Notes under the pieces: model-generated
Told to the model about the DNA's origin: nothing
Database searches by the model: none
Seen by the model: only the letters and a program-made list of their open reading frames with translations
Program-made: the position numbers and the translations under genes
In this document: positions 7,083 through 15,034 of the stretch, piece by piece
Layout of the letters: each line of letters starts with the position of its first letter
Position numbering within the stretch: the stretch's first letter is position 1
DNA from: Proteobacteria bacterium UBA6908
GTDB taxonomy: Bacteria; Pseudomonadota; Gammaproteobacteria; Acidiferrobacterales; UBA6901
Direction: 5' to 3'
Assembly (NCBI GenBank): GCA_002451085.1
Contig: DKBE01000026.1
Location: 1-35,244, forward strand
DNA length: 35,244 nt

Positions 7083-8303
7083 ATGGCACACGTCACGTAC
7101 TTGAAGATGGAAGGCCGAAGCTTGGGTTTTTGGGCTCTGCTGGCATTGCTGGCCGGCATTGTGGCCGTCGGCCTCGCGGCCGCGCTCTATATGGAGCATA
7201 ACGGTCACTGGGTTACTGGTATGAACAATCAGGTCATTTGGGGAACGCCACACGTGTTCGCCGTGTTCCTGATCGTCGCCGCTTCGGGCGCGCTGAATGT
7301 TGCCTCTATCGCCTCTGTCTTCAATCGCCAGCTGTACAAACCGCTGTCACGGCTGTCGGGTTTACTGGCTGTTTCATTGCTGGCCGGCGGTCTGATGGTG
7401 CTGGTCCTTGATCTCGGCCGGCCGGACCGGCTCATCGTGGCCATGACGTACTACAACTTCAAATCGATTTTTGCCTGGAACATCATCCTGTACACCGGGT
7501 TCTTCGCCATTGTTGCGATCTATCTGTGGATGATGTTCGAACGTCGCATGAATGTTTATACCAAACCGGCTGGCATGGCTGCTTTTCTCTGGCGCCTGAC
7601 GCTCACCACCGGTACCGGCTCGATCTTTGGTTTCCTGGTCGCGCGCGATGCTTACAACAGCGCCCTGCTGGCGCCGATGTTTATCATTTTGTCATTCGCC
7701 TACGGCCTGGCTATCTTTCTGCTAGTCCTGATGGCAGCCACCCGCTGGTCCGGACGCGAACTGGGTGACGTCATGGTGAAGCGCCTGAAGAACCTGCTCG
7801 GTGTATTCGTGGCCAGCGCCTTGTATTTTGTGGTTGTGTATCACCTGACAAACCTGTACATCACCGGCAAGCACGATGTCGAACGTTTTCTCCTGCTCGA
7901 CGGCGGCATCTACACCAAGGCATTCTGGCTGGGCCAGATCGTGATTGGCGGTATCTTGCCGCTGGTTATTCTGTTCTCGGGAATCAGCAAGTCGCGCGCC
8001 ATGATCGTCCTGGCGTCGGTACTGGTCGTCCTCGGCGGTCTTGCCCAGATGTATGTCACGATCATTGGCGGCCAGGCGTTCCCGATGGCAATATTCCCGG
8101 ACAAGATTGTCAGCAGCAGTTTTGCGGATGGCGTCGTCGGCAATTATAGCCCGAGCCTGCCGGAAATTCTGTTGGGAGTCGGCGGTCTGGGTGTGGCACT
8201 GGCGCTTACCGTTTTTGCCATGAAGGTGCTGCCATTCCTGCCGCAGAGTCTGGCCGATGCCGATGTCAATCCCCACCACAAGGCCGAGGCCGCCAAGGCC
8301 TGA
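7083..8303 (+). CDS. dsrP: DsrP, NrfD-family quinone-interacting membrane subunit
   Basis: DsrP is the large integral membrane subunit of DsrMKJOP, of the NrfD/PsrC family, and exchanges electrons with the quinone pool through DsrO. The 406-residue product has about ten hydrophobic segments from around residue 15 to 385. Family-like stretches include the first helix (SLGFWALLALLAG), LVLDLGRPDR near residue 120 and the final IFPDKIVSSSFADG region. The ATG lies 3 nt after the dsrO stop. A conserved acidic or histidine quinone site cannot be assigned by eye. The 60-nt gap to dsrN holds a stem-loop. Confidence 0.93.
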   Translation: MAHVTYLKMEGRSLGFWALLALLAGIVAVGLAAALYMEHNGHWVTGMNNQVIWGTPHVFAVFLIVAASGALNVASIASVFNRQLYKPLSRLSGLLAVSLLAGGLMVLVLDLGRPDRLIVAMTYYNFKSIFAWNIILYTGFFAIVAIYLWMMFERRMNVYTKPAGMAAFLWRLTLTTGTGSIFGFLVARDAYNSALLAPMFIILSFAYGLAIFLLVLMAATRWSGRELGDVMVKRLKNLLGVFVASALYFVVVYHLTNLYITGKHDVERFLLLDGGIYTKAFWLGQIVIGGILPLVILFSGISKSRAMIVLASVLVVLGGLAQMYVTIIGGQAFPMAIFPDKIVSSSFADGVVGNYSPSLPEILLGVGGLGVALALTVFAMKVLPFLPQSLADADVNPHHKAEAAKA

Positions 8304-8316
8304 ACTGCTGTGATTC

Positions 8317-8340
8317 GTCGTGCGGTTAATGCCGCATGAC
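8317..8340 (+). other. stem-loop between dsrP and dsrN
   Basis: GTCGTGCGG pairs with CCGCATGAC (nine pairs, one of them G-U) around the loop TTAATG. No T run follows, so it is not a typical Rho-independent terminator. It lies between the complex genes (dsrM to dsrP) and the maturation genes (dsrN, dsrR). That is where a drop in transcript level or an RNA processing site would make sense, which is an inference. Confidence 0.5.
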
Positions 8341-8363
8341 GGTCTCTTCAAGGAGCTGACCGC

Positions 8364-9815
8364 ATGAACCGGCTGCTCATCTCTGCCGCCCACAAATCCT
8401 CTGGTAAAACCACGTTAACCATCGGTTTGTGCGCGGCCCTGGCTCAGCGTGGCCACGTACTGCAGCCGTACAAGAAGGGACCCGACTACATTGATCCGTT
8501 GTGGTTGAGCCTGGCCAGTGGCCGTCCCTGCCATAATCTGGATTTCTTTCTCATGGGAAACTCAGAGATCGAAGATGTGTTCCGGCACCGCTCCGAGGGT
8601 GCTGACCTGGCATTGATCGAAGGGAACAAGGGTCTGTATGACGGGCTCGATCTCGATGGCAGCAACAGTAATGCCGCGCTCGCCAAGCTACTGGCTACTC
8701 CCGTGGTCCTGGTGATAGACGCGCGCGGCATGACGCGCGGCGTTGCGCCACTGATTCTCGGTTATCAGGCTTTTGACCGCGACATCCGCATTGCCGGGGT
8801 CATTCTTAACCAGCTTGGAGGATCGCGGCACGAACGCAAGCTGCGGGCGGTTATCGAACACTACACGAACGTCCCGGTCATTGGCGCGGTCCAGCATGAC
8901 GATACTCTCAGGATCGATGAGCGCCACCTCGGTCTTGTCCCAAGCAATGAAGCGAGTGAAGCCAGTCGAAAGATCAACACCATCGCCGACGCAATTTCGG
9001 CTCAAGTGGATCTGAAGCAGTTGCTGGAGATCGCCGCTTCTGCGCCCTCGATGCCTGAGCAGTTGCCTGCATCGACACTACACATCACGACAACACCGTC
9101 CTCAACCAAGCCATCACCCGTCCGGATCGGTATCGCCCGGGATGCCGCCTTCGCCTTCTACTATCCAGCCGATCTCGAATCCCTCGAACGGCACGGCGCC
9201 ATTCTTGTCCCGTTTGACACGCTGCGCGATGCGCACTTGCCTGCCGTTGATGCGCTTCTGATCGGAGGTGGATTTCCGGAGACTCACATGCGCGCTCTGG
9301 AAGCCAATACGAGTCTTCGCAGCGAGATACGGCTGGCCATAGAGAACGGCCTGCCGGTATACGCAGAATGTGGTGGCCTGATGTACCTGAGCCGCAGCCT
9401 TACCTGGCATGGTCAGACCTCGAAAATGGTTGGCGCCCTGCCGGCCGATACGGTCATGCACGCTCGCCCGCAGGGACGCGGTTATGTCAGAATGCGAGAG
9501 ACGCCGTACGCGCCGTGGCCAAGCGTGACGGCGTCCAGGGAGAATGTTGAAATCCGGGCCCACGAGTTCCATTATTCGTCATTAGCAGATGTCGCTGACA
9601 ACCTCGTGTACGCCTATGAGATGGTGCGCGGCACGGGCATTGACGGACGGCGAGACGGCATTGTCTACCGTAACGTGCTGGCCTGTTATACCCACATGCG
9701 CGACGTGGGCGACAACCACTGGACTGCTCGCTTTGTCAGTTTTATAAGACAAGTTCGCGAGACCAGACCCGACACAACGACACAACCATCCAAGACTGTG
9801 AGACACCAGGCATGA
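8364..9815 (+). CDS. dsrN: DsrN, siroheme amidase (CobB/CbiA family)
   Basis: DsrN is a glutamine-dependent amidotransferase related to cobyrinic acid a,c-diamide synthase. In sulfur oxidisers it amidates siroheme to siroamide, the prosthetic group of DsrAB. The 483-residue protein has an N-terminal P-loop (AAHKSSGKTT, residues 8-17), the CbiA motif KKGPDYIDPLW, and a C-terminal glutaminase domain with nucleophile C336 in YAECGGLMYLSRS. AAGGAG at 8350-8355 precedes the ATG by 8 nt. A cobalamin-synthesis CobB is the alternative, but no cobalamin genes are nearby and the dsr context is decisive. Siroheme itself would come from cysG, 2.7 kb downstream on the other strand. Confidence 0.93.
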   Translation: MNRLLISAAHKSSGKTTLTIGLCAALAQRGHVLQPYKKGPDYIDPLWLSLASGRPCHNLDFFLMGNSEIEDVFRHRSEGADLALIEGNKGLYDGLDLDGSNSNAALAKLLATPVVLVIDARGMTRGVAPLILGYQAFDRDIRIAGVILNQLGGSRHERKLRAVIEHYTNVPVIGAVQHDDTLRIDERHLGLVPSNEASEASRKINTIADAISAQVDLKQLLEIAASAPSMPEQLPASTLHITTTPSSTKPSPVRIGIARDAAFAFYYPADLESLERHGAILVPFDTLRDAHLPAVDALLIGGGFPETHMRALEANTSLRSEIRLAIENGLPVYAECGGLMYLSRSLTWHGQTSKMVGALPADTVMHARPQGRGYVRMRETPYAPWPSVTASRENVEIRAHEFHYSSLADVADNLVYAYEMVRGTGIDGRRDGIVYRNVLACYTHMRDVGDNHWTARFVSFIRQVRETRPDTTTQPSKTVRHQA

Positions 9816-10129
9816 TTACGATTACCAGCAAGGCTGCCACCCAGATCCGCAAGGCCTCCGAAACGGCCGATGCCGGCGATATGTACCTTCGGCTGGCGGC
9901 CCGGCGCGATGACGACGGGAGTTTTGAATACGGCATGGGGTTCGATGACATGGCCGCCAACGATCAGATCTATACCTCAGAAGGTATTGACGTGCTTATT
10001 GCAGATTCCTGCAAGGACCTGCTGAACGGTGCGACGCTTGATTTTGTCGAAATCAACCCGGGTCAACCAGAGTTCATTTTTATCAACCCGAACGATCCGC
10101 GTCACCAATCGCCGCAGGAGGCCAACTGA
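9812..10129 (+). CDS. dsrR: DsrR, A-type-like protein lacking the scaffold cysteines
   Basis: DsrR is a small protein with the IscA/SufA/ErpA fold that is needed for full rDsr function and has been linked to post-transcriptional control of dsr expression in Allochromatium. The 105-residue sequence has the A-type opening (MITITSKAATQIRKA) and body (YLRLAARRDDDGSFEYGMGFDD). The three cysteines that bind clusters in true A-type proteins are absent. The expected CXC region reads NPGQPEFIFINP, and the only cysteine is C67. This loss is a known trait of DsrR, so it supports the call. The gene overlaps dsrN by ATGA. It closes the recognisable dsr block, since no dsrS follows. Confidence 0.9.
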   Translation: MITITSKAATQIRKASETADAGDMYLRLAARRDDDGSFEYGMGFDDMAANDQIYTSEGIDVLIADSCKDLLNGATLDFVEINPGQPEFIFINPNDPRHQSPQEAN

Positions 10130-10176
10130 CCCCGGCCGGGCTACTTCGCCCATTAACCGGGTTCCTGGCGGGAATC

Positions 10177-10185
10177 TGCTATGAT
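10177..10185 (+). promoter_or_regulatory. candidate extended -10 promoter for the two-component system
   Basis: TGCTATGAT reads as an extended -10 element (TGn plus TATGAT, one mismatch to TATAAT), about 55 nt before the kinase ATG in the 109-nt gap after dsrR. I found no convincing -35 hexamer. If real, the kinase and regulator can be transcribed independently of the dsr operon. Confidence 0.35.
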
Positions 10186-10238
10186 TCGCCAATGATTATC
10201 GCCGTAGCCGTGCGCAGTCGCCTGATGAGCCTCAATAC

Positions 10239-11861
10239 ATGCGCTTGCAGCCCGTAACCTCACTTTCCTTCTGGCAACGATTGCGGAATATTTCCAACCC
10301 TGCCGCAGGCCATCCCCTATTCGCACGAATTGGTAATCGATTGTTCTGGCCAGTCGTGGCACTCGGCCTGTCGCTCGTCGCCCTGATCATAACGGCCGCG
10401 ATCAGCCTTCAGGAAAACACATGGCTGTCTGGAGTCCTGCTGGTATCGTCGCTCATCGCGGCCGGTGCATTGGCACTTCTCCTGTACCGGTTAATAACAC
10501 GCGCTCACCGACCGTTGGATGAAATTAGCTCCTGGGCGAGCCAACTGCGTCAAGGGAACCTGTCGACGCGTCTGCCTGCCAACTCCATCGACAGTGACTT
10601 GCCTGGTTTATCTTCTGACCTGAATGAGCTAGGCGATGAATTGCGCTCACTGAATCTCGAGATGTCTACGCGAGTTCGCCGTCATACCCGACATTTGGCA
10701 CGAAAGACCCGCTCGCTCGAGATCCTCTACGACATTGCCTCGACCCTGAGCAAAACCCGCACGCTGGAAGAACTGCTGGAGAATTTTCTGGACACTTTTG
10801 TCCAGCTGTTTGATGCGCGCGCTGCCATGGTTCGGCTCGTGACGGATCATGGCACGCTTCAACTGGTGGCCAGTCGCGGTCTGGACCCCGAAGTGATCGA
10901 GCGCGAAAAATTCATGCCACTGAACCGGTGCCTGTGTGGCCAGACGGCCACCACGGGAAATGTCGAGATCCAGAAAGGCGCTGACGCCTGCAAGGCCGTG
11001 TTGGGAATCCCTCTGCTCCAGCAGGACTGCCATGAATTTGTCTCTGTACCCATTCAGTATCACGACCAGACGCTGGGCGTCTACAACCTCGTACTCGATA
11101 AGCCGATCTCTGACTTTGGGGATGACCTGAGCGATCTTCTGACCAGTATCGGTCGTCATCTGGGCATGGCCGTTGAAAAAGCGCGCCTGGACGACAATGC
11201 GCGCCGTCTGGCCATCATCGAGGAGCGCAATACCATTGGTAACGAATTGCACGATTCACTTGCGCAATCACTGGTAAGCATGCGTCTGCATGTCAAGATG
11301 CTGGGGGAAATGCTGTACAAGAAGGATATCCACAGTGCCCAAATGGAAGTACGGCGATTGCATCTCGCGCTCGAAGAGGCCCACACCAGCCTGCGCGAAT
11401 TGCTGGCCAACTTTCGGTCACGCATGGATGAACGCGGACTGGTACCCGCCATCGAAGACATGGTTATGCGTTTCTCCGAAGAAACCGGCATTGCCACCTA
11501 TTTTCAGAACGAATGCGGTGAAGTGGTCCTTGAGCCTGCACGTGAAATTCAGGTCTTCCGAATTATTCAGGAAGCCCTTGCTAACATTCGTAAGCATAGC
11601 GATGCCCATACTGCCAGGATAATGCTGCGCAGCGAAACACCGGATTTGCATCTCCTGCTGATTGAAGATGACGGACTGGGCATCAATCCATCCGCCCCGC
11701 CGCAGCGCGGCGAACACATCGGGCTTGCGATCATGCGTGAACGGGCCGAACGTCTGAACGGAAATCTGCAAATCGAAAGTGAACCCGGGGAAGGAACCCG
11801 CATCAGCCTGACTTTCTCGACAACGGCTGGCCGTCATCTGCCGGCAGTCCAGGAAGGTTAA
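10239..11861 (+). CDS. NarX-like sensor histidine kinase with a cysteine-bearing GAF-like module
   Basis: This is a membrane-anchored sensor kinase of the HisKA_3 (NarX/LiaS-type) class, 540 residues. Two membrane segments (about 36-56 and 64-84) are separated by only some seven residues, so there is no periplasmic sensor domain. A HAMP-like linker and coiled coil follow to about 165, then a GAF-like domain (about 165-320). This holds cysteines 231 and 233 (RCLCGQ), 251 and 264, a set that resembles the cysteine-containing central module of NarX-type kinases and could bind a redox centre. The phospho-acceptor is H338 in NELHDSLAQ, and the ATPase has an N box (EALANIRKHS) and IEDDGLGI. The stop is 1 nt before the response regulator. 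The signal is unknown. Its place between dsrR and cysG suggests redox or sulfur sensing for this locus, which is an inference. The start is the first ATG and lacks a good ribosome site. Confidence 0.85.
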   Translation: MRLQPVTSLSFWQRLRNISNPAAGHPLFARIGNRLFWPVVALGLSLVALIITAAISLQENTWLSGVLLVSSLIAAGALALLLYRLITRAHRPLDEISSWASQLRQGNLSTRLPANSIDSDLPGLSSDLNELGDELRSLNLEMSTRVRRHTRHLARKTRSLEILYDIASTLSKTRTLEELLENFLDTFVQLFDARAAMVRLVTDHGTLQLVASRGLDPEVIEREKFMPLNRCLCGQTATTGNVEIQKGADACKAVLGIPLLQQDCHEFVSVPIQYHDQTLGVYNLVLDKPISDFGDDLSDLLTSIGRHLGMAVEKARLDDNARRLAIIEERNTIGNELHDSLAQSLVSMRLHVKMLGEMLYKKDIHSAQMEVRRLHLALEEAHTSLRELLANFRSRMDERGLVPAIEDMVMRFSEETGIATYFQNECGEVVLEPAREIQVFRIIQEALANIRKHSDAHTARIMLRSETPDLHLLLIEDDGLGINPSAPPQRGEHIGLAIMRERAERLNGNLQIESEPGEGTRISLTFSTTAGRHLPAVQEG

Positions 11862-11862
11862 C

Positions 11863-12531
11863 ATGCGAGTTCTGCTGGTCGATGATCACGCTCTGGTTCG
11901 CAAGGGTCTCGAACAGCTCCTGCAAAGCCGTGGTATCGATGTCGTGGCCTCGGTTGGCAGCGGACGCGAGGGCATCGCCGCAGCCGAGGCGCTGAAACCC
12001 GATGTCATCCTGCTGGATGTGAAGATGCCGGAGATGAGCGGCACGGAAACGCTTAGACAATTGCGCGGTCGAGGTATTAGCGCACCGATCCTGATGCTAA
12101 CCATGAGCCGCGAGGAACAGGACCTGGAGGCGGCGCTGCGTAACGGTGCCACCGGATATCTGCTCAAGGACATGGATCACGAAGAGCTCGTTCCGGCCCT
12201 GCAGGATGCGCTGCAAGGCAACAATGTCATCGCCAAGGAGCTCATCGGCTCGCTGACACGACTGGTCCAGGGAAGCAGCAGCAAACCTGCTCCCACACCG
12301 GACTCCATGGATCGTTTTTCCGAACTGACACCACGGGAAATGGAGATCCTGCGACACCTGGCGGAAGGCCAAAGCAACAAGACCATCGGGCGGGCGCTCG
12401 ACATCACTGATGGCACGGTCAAGCTCCATGTAAAATCGATCCTGCGAAAGCTTGGTGTTCGATCACGTGTTGAAGCCGCTGTGCTGGCAGTCGAGCATGG
12501 TCTCGGTAAAAATCCCGCAACACAACCCTGA
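11863..12531 (+). CDS. NarL/FixJ-type response regulator
   Basis: This is a two-domain transcriptional regulator of 222 residues. The receiver domain (1 to about 120) has the acidic pocket VDDH (6-9), phospho-acceptor D52 in ILLDVKMPEMSG, a T/S switch in LMLTMS and the lysine of YLLKDMD. The C-terminal LuxR-type helix-turn-helix (about 150-215) contains LTPREMEILRHLAEGQSNK and DGTVKLHVKSILRKL. AGGAAGG sits 6-12 nt before the ATG, and the gene follows the kinase by one base, so the two are a cognate pair. Targets are not visible. dsr genes, cysG and the pair itself are the obvious candidates. It ends tail-to-tail with cysG only 14 nt away, with no terminator seen between them. Confidence 0.9.
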   Translation: MRVLLVDDHALVRKGLEQLLQSRGIDVVASVGSGREGIAAAEALKPDVILLDVKMPEMSGTETLRQLRGRGISAPILMLTMSREEQDLEAALRNGATGYLLKDMDHEELVPALQDALQGNNVIAKELIGSLTRLVQGSSSKPAPTPDSMDRFSELTPREMEILRHLAEGQSNKTIGRALDITDGTVKLHVKSILRKLGVRSRVEAAVLAVEHGLGKNPATQP

Positions 12532-12545
12532 CCGCCGAACGCACG

Positions 12546-13934
12546 CTAGGATTGCGGATTAAACCAATTGAGCTTGTCGTGCAGTCGCACCACCTCACCG
12601 ACAATGATCAACGTCGGCGGCTTGATGCTTTCCCGTTGCACCAATTCGGGTAGCGAGTCGAGTGTGCCAATATACACACGCTGACGCTGCGTGGTGCCCT
12701 GCTGCACCAGGGCTACAGGCGTTGTTGCCGGCATGCCGTGTCCGATCAGCCCTTTACAGATGTCCGGGATACCGTGCAACCCCATGTAAAACACAATAGT
12801 CTGATTCGGTTGTGACAATGCCTTCCAGTTCAGATCAACCGTACCATCCTTGAGATGACCGGTGACAAACACCACGGATTGCGAATAGTCGCGATGGGTC
12901 AGTGGAATACCTGAATATGATGCACATCCGGCAGCAGCAGTTATCCCCGGTACCACTTGAAAGGGAACTCCCTCCGCTGCAAGCGTTTCAATTTCTTCAC
13001 CACCTCGTCCAAAAATGAATGGATCGCCACCCTTCAGGCGCAGTACACGTTTACCTTCCTTCGCCAGCCGCACCAGCATTTCATTGATGCCTTCCTGTGG
13101 AACGGCATGATTGTCACGCTCCTTGCCGACGTAGAATTTTTCCGCATCGCGTCGAACCAGTTCCAGCACCTCTTTGGAAACCAGACGGTCATAGACCACC
13201 ACATCGGCCTGCTGCATAAGCCGCAGAGCGCGGAAGGTGAGCAAATCCGGGTCACCCGGACCGCCGCCAACCAGGTAGACCTCACCCTGCCCGGGTTCAG
13301 CGGTTTCGGAATCGAGTACCTGCTGCAGTGTATCTTCGGCCTGCTTCTCGCGGCCGGTATAAACAAACTCGGCAATCGGCCCTTCCAGCACTTTTTCCCA
13401 GAATCGGCGACGATCATCTGTAGTGCGAAACTTGTTTTTGACCTTCTCGCGGAACCGCCGGGCCAGCTCAGCCAGCTTTCCATACGATGCCGGAATGATC
13501 GTTTCGAGCTTGGCCCGCAGATGGCGAGCCAGGACCGGCGATGCCCCTGCACTCGAAATGGCCACCACAATGGGTGACCGGTCGATTATCGACGGGAACA
13601 CAAAGGAACAGAGCGCCGGGCGGTCCACGACATTGACGGGGATATTGCGTGATGCTGCCGCCTCCGCGACCTGTCGGTTCACCGTATCGTCGTCGGTCGC
13701 TGCGATGACAACGGTCATGCCATCAAGTTGTTCAGTGGAAAAGCGTGCGGCAACATATTGAATCTCACCGCGGTCATGCAAGTCTGACAAGGATGTAACC
13801 AGCTCGGGGGCCACGACGGTCACAGCTGCACCCGCGCGCTTCAACATATCCGTTTTACGTGCGGCCACTTCACCGCCACCGACGACCAGACAGTGTTTCT
13901 TTTGTACGGCCAGAAATATGGGCAAATATTCCAT
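12546..13934 (-). CDS. cysG: siroheme synthase CysG (precorrin-2 dehydrogenase/ferrochelatase plus uroporphyrinogen methyltransferase)
   Basis: CysG makes siroheme from uroporphyrinogen III. The 462-residue product has the full two-part architecture. The N-terminal dehydrogenase/ferrochelatase has the nucleotide loop [15 protein letters not shown] (17-31), and [20 protein letters not shown] lies in the middle. The C-terminal SAM-dependent methyltransferase begins around 215 ([16 protein letters not shown]) and contains [18 protein letters not shown]. coli CysG is 457 residues. Siroheme is the cofactor of DsrAB and the substrate of DsrN, so its closeness to the dsr block is functionally sensible, though assimilatory sulfite reductase may share it. 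The upstream region is an AT-rich patch and I see no clear ribosome site. The gene faces the response regulator tail-to-tail. Confidence 0.95.
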   Translation of the reverse strand: MEYLPIFLAVQKKHCLVVGGGEVAARKTDMLKRAGAAVTVVAPELVTSLSDLHDRGEIQYVAARFSTEQLDGMTVVIAATDDDTVNRQVAEAAASRNIPVNVVDRPALCSFVFPSIIDRSPIVVAISSAGASPVLARHLRAKLETIIPASYGKLAELARRFREKVKNKFRTTDDRRRFWEKVLEGPIAEFVYTGREKQAEDTLQQVLDSETAEPGQGEVYLVGGGPGDPDLLTFRALRLMQQADVVVYDRLVSKEVLELVRRDAEKFYVGKERDNHAVPQEGINEMLVRLAKEGKRVLRLKGGDPFIFGRGGEEIETLAAEGVPFQVVPGITAAAGCASYSGIPLTHRDYSQSVVFVTGHLKDGTVDLNWKALSQPNQTIVFYMGLHGIPDICKGLIGHGMPATTPVALVQQGTTQRQRVYIGTLDSLPELVQRESIKPPTLIIVGEVVRLHDKLNWFNPQS

Positions 13935-14090
13935 GTCAACGTAAATTCATAATATAATCACTTATTATTCAATCTATTACAGAGTATTTCTAATTCAAAT
14001 TCAAGGCAATTATAGAGGCAATAATGATTGCATCCAGCTTTGCCAGTCGAACCAGCCGATATTGATGCGCCTATGTCGTGAAATGAAGAA
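13935..14090. other. AT-rich intergenic patch upstream of cysG
   Basis: This gap between cysG and tRNA-Ser is distinctly AT-rich against its surroundings. It holds tandem ATTCAA copies (13993-14004), a repeat GGCAATTATA / GGCAATAATG (14005-14014, 14017-14026), and an inverted pair GCAAT...ATTGC (14006-14010, 14027-14031). On the minus strand TATTAT-like -10 sequences occur close to the cysG start. No gene is apparent. It probably contains the cysG promoter and possibly regulator sites. Confidence 0.4.
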
Positions 14091-14091
14091 T

Positions 14092-14179
14092 TGGCGGAGA
14101 GGGAGGGATTCGAACCCCCGGAGGATTGCTCCTCAACGGTTTTCAAGACCGCCGCCTTAAACCGCTCGGCCACCTCTCC
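14092..14179 (-). tRNA. tRNA-Ser (anticodon UGA)
   Basis: The minus strand reads GGAGAGG for the 5' acceptor arm, pairing with CCTCTCC, then discriminator G and an encoded CCA. The D-arm region has GTGGCCGAGCGG, the anticodon loop is CTTGAAA (anticodon TGA at 14143-14145), and the T arm has GGTTCGAATCC. A long variable arm (TTGAGGAGCAATCCTCC region) marks it as a class II tRNA, and the length of 88 nt fits tRNA-Ser. It is transcribed in the same direction as cysG. Confidence 0.97.
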
Positions 14180-14345
14180 CGAGTACGAAAATTGGGAGAT
14201 TGCATCATTCTGGCTGCCAAGAATACATGAGTTTTGGCTCCCGTTCACCACAATGAACTTATGGTTTTGGAACCATTGCTGATACAACAGGTCTTGTTTA
14301 CAGTAACCGCGGCGTTTAATACCTCACTGAAGGAGCCCGTACGAA

Positions 14346-15017
14346 ATGAATGAGAATTCACAGGCTGTAGTCCGTCCGCTTGAATCGGCGCTGGCAACCA
14401 ATCGCGTAATTCGCAATACCTACATCCTGCTGTCCCTGACCCTGCTGTTCAGTGCATTGACCGCTGGCGTGGCGATGGCCACAAATGCACCCATGCTGAA
14501 TGTGTGGCTGGTCCTGGGTGGCTACTTTGGTCTGCTGTTTTTGACTCATATCTTGCGCAACAGTGCCTGGGGCCTGGTTAGCGTCTTCGCCTTGACGGGC
14601 TTCATGGGCTACACACTTGGCCCACTATTGAATGCCTATATCGGACATTACGCCAACGGTGCCCAACTCGTGACCTACGCGCTGGGTGGCTCTGGTTTGA
14701 TCTTTATCAGCCTGTCGGCTTATGCCCTCAGCACCCGCAAGGACTTCAGCTTCATGGGCGGCTTCCTGTTGGCCGGAATCCTGATTGCGTTTATCGCCGG
14801 CATTGCCAATCTCTTCTTCAGCATGCCGGGTCTGGCGCTCGCCGTCTCCACCATGTTTATGCTGCTGATGTGCGGAATGATCCTGTACGAAACCAGCGCG
14901 ATTATCCATGGCGGGGAGACCAATTACATTCTGGCAACCGTCACGTTGTATGTGTCGTTGTATAACCTCTTCACCAGCCTGCTTCATCTGCTCGGTGTTT
15001 TCGGTGGAGAAGACTGA
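14346..15017 (+). CDS. Bax inhibitor-1/YccA family membrane protein
   Basis: This is an inner-membrane protein of the BI-1/YccA (TMBIM) family, 223 residues with seven predicted helices spread from about residue 25 to 215. E. coli YccA interacts with and modulates the membrane protease FtsH, and other family members are calcium-leak channels. Family-like features are the N-terminal TNRVIRNTYILLSLTLLFSA and the C-terminal LYETSAIIHGGETNYILATVTLYVSLYN, with its conserved acidic residues in the last helices. AAGGAG (14330-14335) precedes the ATG by 10 nt. A strong terminator follows immediately, so it is a single-gene unit. The exact role here is not shown by context. Confidence 0.9.
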   Translation: MNENSQAVVRPLESALATNRVIRNTYILLSLTLLFSALTAGVAMATNAPMLNVWLVLGGYFGLLFLTHILRNSAWGLVSVFALTGFMGYTLGPLLNAYIGHYANGAQLVTYALGGSGLIFISLSAYALSTRKDFSFMGGFLLAGILIAFIAGIANLFFSMPGLALAVSTMFMLLMCGMILYETSAIIHGGETNYILATVTLYVSLYNLFTSLLHLLGVFGGED

Positions 15018-15034
15018 GCACTTCCGCAGCATGA

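Noticed and set aside
12532..12545. Terminator between the response regulator and cysG
   Set aside because: The 14-nt gap contains no stem or T run.
14092..14345. Integration site of a mobile element at tRNA-Ser
   Set aside because: tRNA genes are common targets, but no integrase, duplicated tRNA end or foreign gene is present on either side.
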